DNA of 64,000 nucleotides from Heterocephalus glaber (GCF_000247695.1 NW_004624801.1:5287869-5351868); one strand, 5' to 3'. Numbered from the stretch's first letter, positions 41,256-54,135 are shown. Notes: a model not told the origin generated them from the letters alone. Made by a program: numbers and translations.

Positions 41256-41639
41256 TGGCTGGATGTACTGGACCTCTCACCTGCTCACTCTGGGGGAGCC
41301 GTCTTTCCCGACGGGGACCTAAAATCCGGGAAACCCGGGTGGGGGCAGGACTAGGTCGAGAACCTTTGCACTTGCGTGCACTGTCCCAGGGGGATGGGAA
41401 GTTGAAGTCGCTGGGCTCTTGATGAGTACCTGGAAAGTAAGCCTACGCAACATTGGTCTTCCCTGAGCGCGGCCAGGTCGAGCTAGGAGGGTGGGTGAAA
41501 CCCACGTCCGTGTGGCCCACGCCAGTCTGCAGCAGCTGTGGGGTGGAGTGAGTGGTTCCCATCTCTGCCTCCGCGCCCCTTCCCCTCTGGCCTCTCGTCA
41601 CTTCAACCCCTCCTCTTCGCTGTCCCTTGGGACTTCGGG

Positions 41640-42264
41640 CGCCGCCCGCCTCCTCCCTCGGCCCCTATGACCCTACTTGTGGGTCCTGAAACCTGGCGCT
41701 GGGGCCTCGGCCACCCTTTCCTGGCTGATCGTTCTCAGAGGAGCCGGACCCGCTTTGCCCCTCCCTCGGCAGCTCGGGCGAGTCGTGGGAGGGACGGCTC
41801 TCGCCCAGAGCCGGGTCTGGGAGGCGGCCGGGACAGCCGCGCGTTCCGGGAACTATTTCCTTCAACAGGAGGCGGCGGGACACTGGGCGCGGTGTGCCGT
41901 CCTGCGGTCAGGTGTTCTCAGGTGAGGCCGGGGGCGGGGGGCGGCCCCTGAGCCCCGGGAGCCGCTGATTGGCCCGAGAACGGTCCCCGCTCCGTTGGGC
42001 GCCCTCGCTGCGCCCCCGCCCCGTCGGCGCGGGGCTGCGGGGGGCGTGGCGGGCCCGGGGGCGGGCTCTCGGGGTTCCGCGGACCCGGCTAGCTCGCCCT
42101 CTATGTAAATAGCGGCAGCTCCGCCCCCCGCTCGCCGCGCCGGAGGTGAGCAGGAAGGAGGCGGCCGCCCAGCAGCCGGTAGGCCGGCGCGGCGGAACGA
42201 TCGGAGCCGGCGGAGGGCGCAGAGGGACGCGGAGGCCCTGGGCGGGGGCCGGCCCGGATCCCAG
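41640..42264 (+). promoter_or_regulatory. LLGL2: LLGL2 CpG-island promoter and non-coding exon 1
   Basis: This very GC- and CpG-rich stretch ends in a consensus donor, GATCCCAG|GTGAGC, with the exon end at 42264. An AT-rich island inside it, CTCTATGTAAATAGCGG (42099-42115), could act as a weak TATA-like element and contains the forkhead-type core GTAAATA. That would place the start near 42.13 kb and make exon 1 roughly 130 nt, untranslated. Assignment to LLGL2 rests on orientation, gene order and the first coding exon at 53.3 kb. Confidence 0.65.
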
Positions 42265-43744
42265 GTGAGCGCGGGGCGCGACCGACTTAGCTCGGCCCGG
42301 CCCGGCCCGGCCCGGTCCGCCCCGCCCCGCCCCGTCCCGTTGGGTCGCCCGGCGCCGCTCGAGCGGAGAGGCGGGAGAGGACTGAGACCCCCGGGCTTCC
42401 CTGCCGGGAGGGCCGCACCCAACTCCTCCGCCTCGCCCTCGTGCCGTCCTTTGGCTCGTCTGGGAGACAGACACCTGTGGAAAGTGTTGCTGGGAACTTC
42501 TCTCTGCCTGGTCCACTCCCGATTACCAAACTTTGGGTTTGGGTTTGCACAATAGTGTTGGCTTTCGGGAGCAGGGGAACAGGTGTCCAGCCAGGGTGCT
42601 TTCGGGAGGCGGAGTCCCGGGGCTCACGTGCAAGGCGCCCGGGCGGGGAGCGGGCGACGCGGGCTCCTGTGACCCAGCCTCCGCGGGCGGCGTTACCTTG
42701 GCGGCTTATCCCCGGTCCGGGCCATCTGGAGCTCTCCCTGCGGGCCCTTTATGCCTTCTAATCCCCGGACGCAGGAGGCCAGCGGGAGGCACCTCTCTGT
42801 CGGCGCGTTCTCCCGGACGCTGTTGGACACCTTTAAGGCGACTGTGCTGACATCCAGTCTCTCTTCCACGCTGATAGGTGGGGTTGCGCGGTGGGGATTG
42901 GCGGGTAGTGGAAATTCTTGCCAAAGTAAGTAACTAGGTTTGCTCCTGCTGGACGGCTGGTGGATCCATTGAGCCTTGGTCGTAGCCTTTGGAGGCGCTC
43001 ACCCGAAGCAGGTGATCTTTAGGTGAGGAGGGCGGAGCTTAGACTCAGTGCCCCTTCCCCAGGGAATCCTTACTGTCTGTTGGTGCTAGCTGCCCTAACC
43101 TGTGCGCTAGGGACTCCGCAGGAGGGATTCTGAGCCGATGGGAGGCAGGGAAGGAAAGGGTGTGTCAGCCTACAAGGAAACGCAGGTGGAAGACCAGGGC
43201 TGCAGCACTAGAGGCGGGGCCGCCCAGGGGAAGCCAAGGTCAGAAGTGGCTTTTGAGGAAGATCTGGGCACGGGAGAGCATGGGAAGGGATGGGTCAGGG
43301 GGAAGATGGTTTTACCTTATTTTCTGAACAGGGAATTTAGGGTTAGTTTTCTTAAGTCATCTGCCCACGGAACCCTTTTGTGGCAGTCCGGACTCAAACT
43401 CAGCTCTTTTTCTCCCTGAGAAGGGCCCTAGATAGCATCTCCAGCATCTGGGGTCATTCTGTTTCCCTACTTTTCTTTGAGGCAATGGAGTGTCTCCTTT
43501 GGTTGCAGAGTGGTATAATTTCAATTATATTAAAATAATACTTGGCAACTTTTTAATAGACAGTAGCATTAAAAAAAGAAAAACCCTGTAGCCCCAGGTG
43601 ACCCAAGTTCATTAAAACAAAACAAAACAGAAAAAGGGAGTAGGAGCCCATGGAGGGAAAAATAAAAGATTTTAGAAAATGTAAGGCAGAAAAGATTATC
43701 CTTGCCTGACAGAGTTTTCCCCAAACATAGTATTTGTGAAGATT

Positions 43745-44346
43745 TTTAAGCCAAGCATGGTGGTACAAGCCTTTAATCTCAGCACTCAGGAGGCTGAGGC
43801 AGGAGGATTGCAAGTTTGAGCTGCCTAACATTCCTGGGCTACATTGAAAGACTCTGTGTCAAAAAAAAAAATTGTTTTTGTAATGTCCTCCTAGCTATCA
43901 GGTGATTTTAAATCATAACTTGCTGAGTTCTGGCTGTATGACCATAGCTGAATCAACTAACCATGCCAAGCCTTGTTCTTACAGAAGTTACCAAGAAGGT
44001 GAAAAGATGAACATGTGTTGCCTAGTTCATACTCAAAAATGGGGATCTTGTTAGCTTCCCTGAAAGCATAAAAAGCATCAGGCACTTACAGGTCTTTGGG
44101 TGGGCTCCTGGACCTTTTGGAAACAGTTGATGGGTTGAGAGGATTTGCTTCCCACTCCAGAAATCAGCTGAAGTTTCATGATTTAGTAATCCTTTAAAGT
44201 CTCTTGCCCAGGTGTGGTGGTGCATGCCCATGATCCCAGCACTCCAGGGCTGAGATGAGAGGATCACCACGAGTTCAAGGCCAACCTGGGCTACATAGTG
44301 AGTTCAAGGCCAGCTTCAACTACATAGTGAGACCCTGTCTCAAAAC
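43745..44346 (+). repeat. Two B1-like SINEs in LLGL2 intron 1
   Basis: 43745-43872 (CCAAGCATGGTGGTACAAGC) and 44209-44346, the latter with an internal tandem duplication (GAGTTCAAGGCCAACCTGGG, then GAGTTCAAGGCCAGCTTC). Confidence 0.75.
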
Positions 44347-45969
44347 CAAATGAACAGAAAGTCTATAGAGGTCAGTGAGGATACTCCTCAGTAGTAGGGG
44401 GAGGTGGCCCATCCTTACCTGACATCCTGTTGCTTTGGCCCCTGATACTTCCCTTGCTCCTTGGGAGAGCCAGGAATGAGGGCTGGTCACAGACTAAGCT
44501 GAGAGTCTGCCCTAAGTGCAGAATCTTATCTGCTATACTCTTGTCCTGGCTGAGAGGGCTTACACTGTCCATTCTGGACACCCTGTTGGGGGGTGGGGCA
44601 GGGGAGCACATTCTTCTTGTCTTTAAGGCGATTGTCTGGGAATTCCATAGTGCTCCCTTTCAGCCTCCCTTGGGGGTGGGATATCCTCTTCTGGGACTGG
44701 ATTTCTGGGAAAGTGGTACATGGAGCTAGAAAGTTTGGAGCCTTTGCCATCAGTCTGTGACCCCTGCTATCCCAAGGGAGACCCTGAGCATCACTGACAG
44801 AAGCCTCTAGGGACAATGTGGCAAGGCTTAGTTTCCTGGACTTCCCAGACCAACCAGGAGCAGCTGTTGAGACACCTGAGTTGGGGGCCAGGATAGAGGC
44901 CAGTGAGGCTAATGTCTGTCCTGGTTGGCAGCTTGGAGCAACACTGGTGGCCTGGACTCACTTATCCACAGCACTCCATTCCGAGAGACCCTCTTATCTC
45001 ACTTGGAGATATCACTATCTTGGCTCCTCCTAGTTGGAGCATGCCCGGTCTGCTTGGCAGCTTTATTTTCTTCTGCCTGGGCACAGTTTGCAGGGAGAAA
45101 CAGGGCACAGGGCAGGACATGGGTGTTTTCCAGTAGGGCTACTGGCACTGCCTGTCGCTCCCAACCCTGGCTCCTTAGGGATCCCAGAGAGAACCTTCCT
45201 TGCTGTGTGCTGTGGCCATGCCCAGGTTCCTCTGTGGTAGCCTTCCCTTTCTGCCCTGCCTCAGAAGAAACTGGTCCTTTGAAGAGTCACAGTGTTCTGC
45301 TCCTTCCCGTTCCCAGGAACCACGATGAATTCTTGAGTTAGGAGAGGCTGCTCTGGGCGTGGGGACGGGAAAACTGCAAGATACCTGACTCTACCCTTCA
45401 GGAATTCAGTAGAGACCAGAGCCTTCTCTCCAGGCACCTGACTCAGTGTTGCCAGGGTTTGACAAAAGGGACATCTGGACACATGTATTTGACTCTAGTG
45501 AATAATATTTAACAATATTATTCCGGGATTCTCCTTTCTCAAGAGCTGAGTGTCTTGGACTCCTGGTCTGGGACAGGGCCCACACAACATCCCAAGCAGG
45601 ATGCCATATACAAGGTCCATATGGCCCTGCCCACAGTTTCAGTCTTGAGAACAGGATAGGAAGGTTCTCTGAGGACCCTGTGGCCTACCTCAGCATTCTT
45701 TACCTAGTTAATCTCTATGTTGTCCAACTTTTCATTCATTAATTTAATGGGTATTTATTGGTGCTTATGTGTAGCATCATTCTAGATACTGGACATAATC
45801 TTTAAACCAAGCAAGGTTTCTGTCATTGTGAAACTTTCTTTTTAAAAGATAGGGAGCATAAGTCACTGGAAATAAGCTTTAGTAATAAACAGTGCATTAG
45901 CAGATAATATGAGTTGCACAGGAAAAAGAACTAGAGCAGGAGTTGGGATCCCCTGTACTACTAGGGCTA

Positions 45970-46140
45970 CAACTTTATTTATTTATTTATTTATTTTTGA
46001 GACAGGGTCTCAGGATGTAGTTTAGGCTGGCCTTGAACTCACTGTGTAGTAGCCCAGGCTGCCTCAAATTCTTAGCAGTCCTCCTGCCTCAGCCTCCCAA
46101 AGGGCTGGAATTACAGGTGTGCACCACCATTCTTGGGCTA
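45970..46140 (-). repeat. B1-like SINE, reverse, with (ATTT)n tail
   Basis: TTTATTTATTTATTTATTT, then TTGAGACAGGGTCTCAGGA ... CAGGTGTGCACCACCATTC. Confidence 0.75.
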
Positions 46141-48547
46141 GAGCTTTAAAAGGTGGTCAGAATGGGCCTCACCTGTTCTGGGGACATTTGAGCAAAGCTT
46201 GAAGAAGGCAGAGGAGTTCTCAAAATAAAATCTGAGTGCTTCCATGTGTCACTGGGGACACAATGTGGACAAGACCAGTATGGTCATTTCCTTCTGTAGG
46301 TGGTGTCTTCTGGCAGCTCATGGAGCCAGCTGTTCAGGTGTCAGGACAGGTGGGAGGCCCTGGGATGGGGCTTGATTGGATGTGGATCAGGCAGTCTGTG
46401 ACCCAACCTGACAAGTTGTCCATCTTCTCCCCAGAATGGTTTTGCTTCTCTTTTCACTTGGCCATGTCCTACCATTCACTTCCTTGGAGAATCTGGTGCT
46501 GGATGCCCAGAGAGGACTGAGGCCCCTACAGAGTAGGGGGTGCAGAAGGATGTTTGCATCCTGGCCTCTTACCCTCTTCACAGTCCTGGGAGGGGCGGCA
46601 GAGGAAACACTTCAGAAGGAAGCTGGCCTGGGTGGGAAGACTCACAGGGTTGTGGGATGGATGGTGGTTGGGTGGAGGCTGGCCCCATCTGGCCTACTGT
46701 TCACCAGCCCTGTGTGCTGCGAGAGTGGCTTGCAATGAGCCAGGGGACTCTGGAGTCAGTCAGATCGCAGTTGAAACAGAAACTCAGACTCTTACTGTTT
46801 GGGGCTTGATACTACCCCGGATTAGTTGTAATAATTATATGAGATGATGCATGTAAAGAGTGAAAGTAGCATCTGGTCATAGCCCTCAGTACTTTGATTA
46901 CTTAACCACCATTAGTACTGATAATTCTCTGGTGCCTCCCAAACACACACCTGTCCCACAGCGGTGCCCTTCAGCCAAAGTTCATTTGTTGAGCTGCTGG
47001 CCAAGGCCCTGGTAATTGAGTTCCCCAGGTAACATGGACCCTGGTGAAGCAGCCTTGGGCATGTTGAGTTGTCACAGGCAGAAGCCAGAGGGGTCAGCGG
47101 CTGCCCCAGTGGCTCAGAGCCCTGCCCTGCCACTCCCATCAGTGGGAGGTGCCGGGGCGTCTCACATCCGCCAAGCAGGAGGCTGAAGCCACAACCAGCC
47201 TCACACAGGATGTCAGGGAAGGGAGGACAGTTTCGTGATCGGTGGCAGGGTGTGGGGAGCCTGAGCAAAGGGGAGAGGAGAGGAGAACCCCACGTGGTAT
47301 GCTCTTGGAGAGCAGGAGACTCAGGGACGGATGCTGGCTGAGGCTCCAGTGGCCTCCTTGCTTGTGGGCCAACACAGGAGTCTTGAGTCCTGCCCTGGGT
47401 GTGGACCCTCCCAGCAGATCAGTGGAACTGGCCAGGCTACTGAGGGGCCTTCTTGGGGGCTTACCCATCTTACATGCCCAGGACAGATGGGCTCAGCTCG
47501 GCCATGCCTAGGCACTCCAACAGTGCCAGCAGGGGATGAGCAGTGTGGCCTGGTGATCGCCTCCTTCCTCTGAGGGGCACAGTCTGATCTGCCACCCAGC
47601 ATGGGGGGCCCCAAACAAGCCACCTCTATGTCTCCACTGGGGTCTGTGCTGAGCTCCTGAGATAGAAGGGTGCGGAGGGCAGTGTGTGTCCCAGAGGTGG
47701 GGCAAAGGATGGGCAGGGAGGGCAGGGTGTGGAATTTCTAGCCTACCCCTGTGCAGGAAGCTCTCCTGTATTTTCCAGGTGGGTGTCAGGATGTGAGAAG
47801 ACCTGTCCCAGAACCAGGAATTTTCTGCTGGTCAGTGGCAATGAGGGATGATGGGGACAGGGAGAAAAGAAGGAAATTGCTGGGTCAGCTGCCCACAGGA
47901 AACGCTCAGGCTAGTTCCGTGCACCCGGCACAGACTTGTGTGGAAAGGAGACAGGATCAGCCACAGACAGGTCAGCAAGCCTCACATGGGGCAGCCCTGA
48001 GCCCTGGAGGTCTGTCCCTGCAGGAACAGCAGGGAGGTGCTCAGAGGTTGGGCTGGTCACTGACAGGGAACAACAGGCAGGCGTGGGGACTAAGACTGGG
48101 CAGTCTTTAGGAGTTGGGGGTGGAGAAGGTGTTCCTTCCTGGAAGCTCGGTCTCAGGGTGGCCCTCTAGCCAGGTGGCAGTGACTCCCCCAGACCCTCCC
48201 TGGTTTTGGACTTGGGGACCTGGGCTCTTCAGCCTGTGGAACTTGTGAACTTGCTTCCTTTCCCGTGTCCCTCTCAGTAGCTGGTTTCACCCACCCGACT
48301 ACCTGGCTTTCCCTGCTGCTGCACCTGTGTGGTGTCTGGGGTAGCTGCCCCTCCCCATGCAGGTTACGATGGCTGGAGAGGAGCCCTGTACCCTCATTGC
48401 TCAAGAGCGATTCCACCAATGGGATGGAGCTAAGCCCACCACTAGGGCTTCATCCCTTCTCCATTTGATCCTCTTATCTACCCTGCATAGGAGGCAGATA
48501 AAACAAAAGAAGAAAAAGATCACCCTTAGGGTGTTGTCTGAGTATGT

Positions 48548-48985
48548 ACTTTTTTTTTTTTTTCCTTCAGTACTGGAAGCTGAACCCAGGGCCTTTACAC
48601 TGAGCCATGTCCCCAGCCCCTTTTTTATATTTTGTTTTAAGACAGGGTCTTGGTAAGTTGCACAGGTTGGCCTTGAATCTTCCTGCCTCAGCCTCCCAGA
48701 GTGCTGGGATTATAGGCATGTAGCACTGTACTCCAGATATTTTTAAGAAAGCTTACCGGGCTTTGGAAACCTTGTACATATGCTTCCTTCTCACTCAGTT
48801 GTCTGAGGGGCTGAGTGCACTTCACCTGCCTCCCTGTCATTGGCCATTCAGGTTGCTTCTCATTTTATCCCAGTAGCTTACTGTAATCCTAGCACCTGGG
48901 AGGCTGAGGCAGGAGGATCACCACAAGTTTGAAGCCAGCCTGAACTACATAGCGAAACCCTGTTTCAAGAAAACACCAAAAAACA
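48548..48985. repeat. Reverse B1-ID composite and forward B1-like SINE
   Basis: 48548-48740 is a reverse composite (a T-run, CTGAACCCAGGGCC, then AAGACAGGGTCTTGG). 48880-48985 is a forward B1 fragment (GGGAGGCTGAGGCAGGAGGA). Confidence 0.7.
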
Positions 48986-49677
48986 AAACAATAAATAATA
49001 CAGAGAGGATAAAAGTTCTGGAGCTCGGCGGGTGTCCCTATCCATGGCAATTTTAAGGGGCCATTTTAGTGCAAGGTTCAGGCAAGCACTGTGGGAGCAA
49101 GGTTGACGATGGGCAGGTGGGGTCAGACCAGGAAGGCTCTTGGAAGGTACCTTGATGTGCTCCTGGGGCGAGGGCAAGAGGGATCTCAGACAGAGAGGCT
49201 CAGAGACTAGTGAAGCAGGCCCGGGATGGGTGGGGGGGGTAGATGGAGCAGCCTGCACAGGGCCAAGGAGAGGGGACTGGTGTCGGGGAAGGGGCTGCAT
49301 GGGCCTCTGCCCAGGACTAGCAGTGGTTCCCAGCCTGGTCAGGCTCGAGAGGCCCTGGCTCTAACCGTTGTTGTTTGTCCCGGGTCCTCTGCTCAGGGCT
49401 CTCCATGCGCTTGGCCCTGACTTGTCTTCATGGCCCGGGAATGTGCAAGCTTGGTCTAGCTTGAGATCTTACACCCGTTGTTCTGCCTGCCTGAACCACT
49501 CTGTCCCCGAATCTCATCATGGCCAAGGCTTCCTGTCCTTCATTCAGGTCATCGATGGAGAACATTACCTCCTCCTTTCACTCATGCAGCAGGGAGCGGT
49601 GATCACTCACTATTATGTGAACTTGGGATGTGGCACCGGAAAAAAGGACAAAAGTCACTAAATAAGAACAAGAGAGC

Positions 49678-49885
49678 AGCTGGGTATGGTGATGCATGCC
49701 TGTAATCCCACCATTCTGGGAGGCTGAGGCAGGAGGATCACAAGTTTGAGTCCAGCTGGGCAGCGTAGTGACTTGGCGAGACCCTGTCCTAAAGTAAAAA
49801 ATAAAGACTTGGGGATGTAGCTCAGTGCAGAGACCCCCCTGGGTTTGATCCACACTGCTGCTGAAAAATGAAACAACAACAACAA
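49678..49885 (+). repeat. B1-ID composite SINE
   Basis: GCTGGGTATGGTGATGCATG ... CGAGACCCTGTCC, then TTGGGGATGTAGCTCAGTGC with an (AAC)n tail. Confidence 0.75.
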
Positions 49886-51946
49886 AAACCCCAGAAAGTG
49901 GCTTCCTGTGGAAGGTTCCCCAGGCAGGCATCAGGATTAATAAGTAAACTCTTCAGTGTGCTCACGTGGGGCAAGGTCTGAGGAGAAGAGCAAGGAGGCG
50001 AGAACGATGGCAGGTGCAGTGCCAGACCAAGGTGGGGAAGGGACCTCCCGGCAGAGCTGGGGTCAGGGATCGGACGCAGGAGAGGGCTTTCCAGGCCATG
50101 GGCAGCACAGGCCTAGGCCTGGCTACCAGAGCTCAGCATCGGCCTTTAGTTCCTCAAAAGCCCTATTTTGTAGGAAATTGTCCCATTGGCTGGTTTGTGT
50201 TCGGTTACCTCACCTCCCCCTTCCAGGACAGGGCCTGCTCTGTGCCAGGCAGTCAGCGTTTGGTCTTGCTTCTTCGGCTTCTTCACAGACAGCTGGCTCC
50301 AGAGCCCACCAGGCCTGGGCTAGAGTGCTGTGCTGCTGGTCCCCTGGCTCCCGGAGTGGGGCAAGCAGGCAGGATCTGCTCTGTGTGACCTCTTTGCTGA
50401 CACCTTGCACCTCTGGGGTGGGTGGAGCCCAGGGGCTGCTAGCCTGCCCCAAACCTGCCCTCTCCTACCAACAAGGGGTGGTGGCTGGATTTTCCTGCCT
50501 TGCCTGGGGGCATTCTTTCTGCATTGGGGGCCCACCCTGCTTGGTCCTGGAGCCAGCAGTCCAGGCCCCTGTGTAATGTGCAGCAGATCCTGCCAGGCCT
50601 CTAGTCCTACCCAGCCAGCCCTCACCTGCACCCTGGAAGCAGTGGTCAGCTCCTGGCCCCAAACTGCTTGGTTGGCTCTGAGCTGGCGGCCTAGGGATTA
50701 TGTCTGCACGTGTCCCTGCCTTTAATGGCAGGGGTGTAATTAGGCATCCTCCCTCCTGTAATAGCCATGCTTCACTGCCTCCCAAAGCCTGAGGTCTGAG
50801 TTAGTCAGATCATCATCCTGCCACTTCCTACCTGGTTATCTGGGACAAGTCACTTAGCGTCTGTGGTCCTGGTTTCCTCACCTATCTGAGGAGGTTCCAC
50901 TTACCTTTCTGGTGGCTTCCGACATGCTGTTTGGTGTCACATTCACAAATTCACACACAGAGTGCAAAGGTGGTCAGAATGTGTACCAGCTCGTCTCCCT
51001 GGCTGACTGGCAGTGAGGTTCAAGGAGGATTTTCTCCTCTGTGTTTGCATTTTCTCCAATGAGCATAAAAACTTAAAATATAATTACAAGAACACACAGA
51101 GTATCTGGTCCGATGCCTGGTGTGCAGAAGGTGCTCGGAGAGGTGCTTGGGTGTGGGGCTGGCACTGAGTGTTCTTGCCCTCCTGGCTGAGTTGGGTGTC
51201 TCCTCATCTGTTTCCCTCCTTTCTCCCGTCTTCCACCTCTGCACCTGTGGGGTCCTTGTCACAGATGGTCCTGTGTCCTCATGTCCCTTCCCCCGAGTCT
51301 GTAGGCCCCTCTCCTCCCCAGGGGAATCTCTCTCAGGTTCCTCTGGCTTCTGACCCAGTGACCTCAACCCGGGGAGGAAAGAACCCACACCTCAGAGCCC
51401 AGTGAGTGCTGATTTACATTGATTTACTGGGCTTCCCTCCCCCACAGCATTCTATCAGGCTCAGCTGTTTCTCCAGAGGCCCAGATCCCTGGTCTCCGAG
51501 ACTCTATTTTCACTTCCAGCCCCAGGAGCCCCCAGGGCTTTCATGCTTACTCTCTGACCCTTGGGGCCTCTGATCTAGCACTGGGACTTTCCCAGCTACC
51601 TGCCACTCCCCCTGGGGTGGGAGGTGCTGCTCTGGTCTGGCTCTCCTCACATTTTTTGGTTGTCCCCAAGGGGTGACAGTGCTGGAGGGTTGGTTGCTGG
51701 TATTTGGTTTGGAAGTGACCACGCCTGCTGGTCCTTTCATTTGCAGGGATGTGGGTCTCAGCCTCTCGTGTGGCGTGAATGCAGAGTGAGATGGCACTCC
51801 TGGCATGGCAGGCCCTAATTACTTGGCCAGAAGACTCTGCAACTTTGTCACACACATTGCATGCAGTGGGCACTTGCCCCCCAACTTCAAGGAAGCCTCA
51901 GTCTTAGATCCTCAGGATCCTTTCGTATGCAAACTCCTGGCCTGGT

Positions 51947-52042
51947 AATTTTTTTTTTTTTTTTTCAATCCTGGGGGTCAAACCCAGGGCTTTGTGCATG
52001 TCAGACAAGTGCTCTACCACGAAGCTATTCTTCCAGCCCTGT
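51947..52042 (-). repeat. ID-like SINE, reverse
   Basis: A T-run, then CCTGGGGGTCAAACCCAGGG ... AAGTGCTCTACCACGAAGC. Confidence 0.75.
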
Positions 52043-52978
52043 AATTAATTTTTCCCACCTCCCAAGAAGCTGAAATCTTCAGGACATCCTTTAGGCCCCA
52101 GCTTTGTTAGGACACCCCGCCCCCCTTCCTCATTTCAGGCCAGATGTCCCCTTTCCGTACCCCAGTCCAGCACTTGGTACACTGAGCTGGCCTGTCTCTA
52201 CCTGTCCTACCAAGAGTAAGCTTCTCCCTGGTCCCTGGTGAGGACTGGATCTGCTTGCCTTCCCTTTGTAGCTGTATGGACTGAATGGAGCCATTTTGGG
52301 GGTGTGCCTTGCCCCCTGTGTTTCCCAAGGACAGGCCTTGGTGTCCTGTGGTCAGTGGGAGGCCTGGCTACTGGAAGCCGGAAGCAAAGTGCAGATAATC
52401 CTCCCCCCTCCCCCAAGGATAATCCAGAAATAGTTTCCCTTTGGGCTGGGAGTGCATTTTATGTGGGTGGATGGTTTGGGGCCCTTGAGCTGCTTTCTTT
52501 ATTGGGTGCAGATTTCATTGGCTTATACTACACTTGGGCCCGTAGAAAGGGGGCTGTTCTGGCACTCCCCATTAGATCCCAGGGGTGCTGGAACGGGAGG
52601 GGGGGGCACAAGTTGGGGTGGGGATCAGGAGGGAAGCTGGGGCTGGTCCTGCTGCAGAGACCCCAGCGGCCCTATGGGATGGGCTCTCCTTCCAAGCCCC
52701 AGTGGATGGGGCAGCGCCCCCAGCTGAGTGCTCCGTGCCTCCCTGACGTGTGTTCCCGTGGCTGGGGCTGGTTGCGTAGACTTCAGTGAGAGTCTTCCTG
52801 AAGTTAGAAGAGGCTGCTGAACCCAGATGGACTCTGGCCTCTCCCTAGCCCCATTTGGGCTCTAATGGGGAGTCCCTGGGACAGCTTTTCCATTCCACCT
52901 TTCTGCTGGCTCTGGAGGGAGGCTTGTGAAGTTTCTCTTTCTGGTTAGCCAGACTTTTATGGCTTTTTTAGAAAACAG

Positions 52979-53060
52979 GTTAACAATTAAGCTAATTAAC
53001 TGCAGGGCCTGCTGGCCCTCCTTGTTCCTATAAAGCCAGGCTAAGTAGCTTCCTTCCCTA
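52979..53060 (+). promoter_or_regulatory. LLGL2: Candidate alternative LLGL2 promoter (HNF1-like sites plus TATA box)
   Basis: GTTAACAATTAAG (52979-52991) matches the HNF1 palindrome at 11 of 13 positions, with a further half-site TAATTAAC at 52993-53000. TATAAAG follows at 53029-53035. A start about 30 nt downstream would give a leader that runs unspliced into the first coding exon, with the ATG at 53334. There is no transcript evidence; this is inference from motif spacing. Confidence 0.35.
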
Positions 53061-53333
53061 GCTTCTGCTCCCATATGAGGCTAAGGGTGGCATTAGAGCA
53101 TTAACCAGCCAGCAGCAGGCCTGATCAGGGACAGGCCTGGGACTCCAGGTTCTGAGGGCTGTCCGACTTCTGGGGGACTATACTGCATATGGTGCACAGG
53201 AAGCCCTGGGTGGCTCTGGGCTTGGGGAGAGAGCCCACAGGCTGCTGCAGGCCAGGACTGTGGGACCAGCACAGCTCTGGGGCAGGTCTCAAGGGGTCCC
53301 CTTTCTGCAGGTCTCCAGTGGGCAGCTGCAAAC

Positions 53334-53408
53334 ATGAGGCGGTTCCTGAGACCAGGGCATGACCCTGCACGGGAGAGGCTCAAGCGGGACCTGTTCCAAT
53401 TTAACAAG
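53334..53408 (+). CDS. LLGL2: LLGL2 first coding exon (3'-partial gene)
   Basis: The exon runs 53311-53408, after acceptor CTTTCTGCAG and before donor AAG|GTAAGG. The ATG at 53334 has A at -3. Its 25 codons begin [18 protein letters not shown] and end DLFQFNK, the N-terminus of LLGL2, with alanine where human has valine (HDPxRERL). LLGL2 is a large WD40-repeat protein of the Lethal giant larvae family. It acts at the basolateral cortex of epithelial cells with PAR6/aPKC in polarity. The next coding exon (starting T-V-E-H-G-F in human) was not found before 64000, so the rest of the gene lies outside the window. Confidence 0.93.
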
Positions 53409-53846
53409 GTAAGGACAGAATGTGAGCCAGACCCCAGGCTGGGGGCGGGAGGGTCGGTCATCATGGCCTAGGGCTGAAGAGTCAGCTTTCCTTCACCTGG
53501 ATTAAGGTGCTTGCTTGGTACTGCCTAACAGGCCTCAAGGAATCTGACTTTGGAAATGGGGTGTGGTCAGAGGGCATTCCTGGGACAGGGCAGTGGGATA
53601 CTCAGGAGTCGGGACTCCTTGTCCCAGGTCTCTTGCTGGCTCGTTGTTTGACCTCTGCAAGTCACGCCGTGCAGCCTCAGTCTTTCTTCCTATAAAATGG
53701 GTATAAAACAATCTGTCCTGCCTGTCTTGCCACAGGGCTGCCCTGGAGGTTTAGGGACAGAAAAGATGAAAGAGTATTGAGTCCTGCATCAAGGTATAAT
53801 AATGTTCCAGTGATGGCAGAGCCCTAGGGGTTCAGGAGGCTTTAGG

Positions 53847-53932
53847 GCCGAGATGTAACTTAGTGGCACTGTGCCTCCCTCGAAATCGAGAGATCTGGAG
53901 TTCTATCCCAAGTACTGGAAAAAAAAAAAGAG
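53847..53932 (+). repeat. ID-like SINE
   Basis: GGGCCGAGATGTAACTTAGT ... GGAGTTCTATCCCAAGTACT with an A-tail. Confidence 0.7.
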
Positions 53933-54135
53933 CTTTAGACATGGCTGTTCCCTCTCTCCTCACAATACCCTCAGAAGAAAACACACCTTTCTCAGCAGGC
54001 TGGATGTCTCGTTCCTCCTGGAACTGTGGGCCCAGGGGAGAGGGGAGAGGCACCCCGGAGCAGTCAGAGTTGGCATTTGACTATCCCAGTCCCACTCCTA
54101 AGGCCCTAGTAGAAGCTCTGCAGGGTCTGCTGGAG

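Larger units (their letters stand above)
42265..53310 (+). other. LLGL2: LLGL2 intron 1 (11 kb)
   Basis: Intron between the non-coding exon and the first coding exon, ending CCCTTTCTGCAG at 53310. It begins with more CpG-island sequence to about 42.7 kb, including a GGCCC-type tandem at 42295-42315. It then holds B1-like SINEs (43745-43872, 44209-44346, 45970-46140, 48640-48740, 48880-48985, 49678-49800), ID-like elements (48548-48620, 51947-52042), L2-like sequence near 45.7-45.95 kb and MIR-like pieces near 46.74-46.87 and 50.80-50.91 kb. Open frames up to about 200 codons here have no recognisable domains. Confidence 0.7.

Noticed and set aside
41862..42550. Overlapping frames of 186 and 202 codons on the minus strand at the LLGL2 CpG island
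   Set aside because: GC-rich sequence has few stop codons by chance. The composition (R, P, G, A) and overlap of several frames mark non-coding sequence.
52238..52789. 183-codon open frame in LLGL2 intron 1
   Set aside because: No recognisable domain, no splice partners in frame, ordinary intronic composition.
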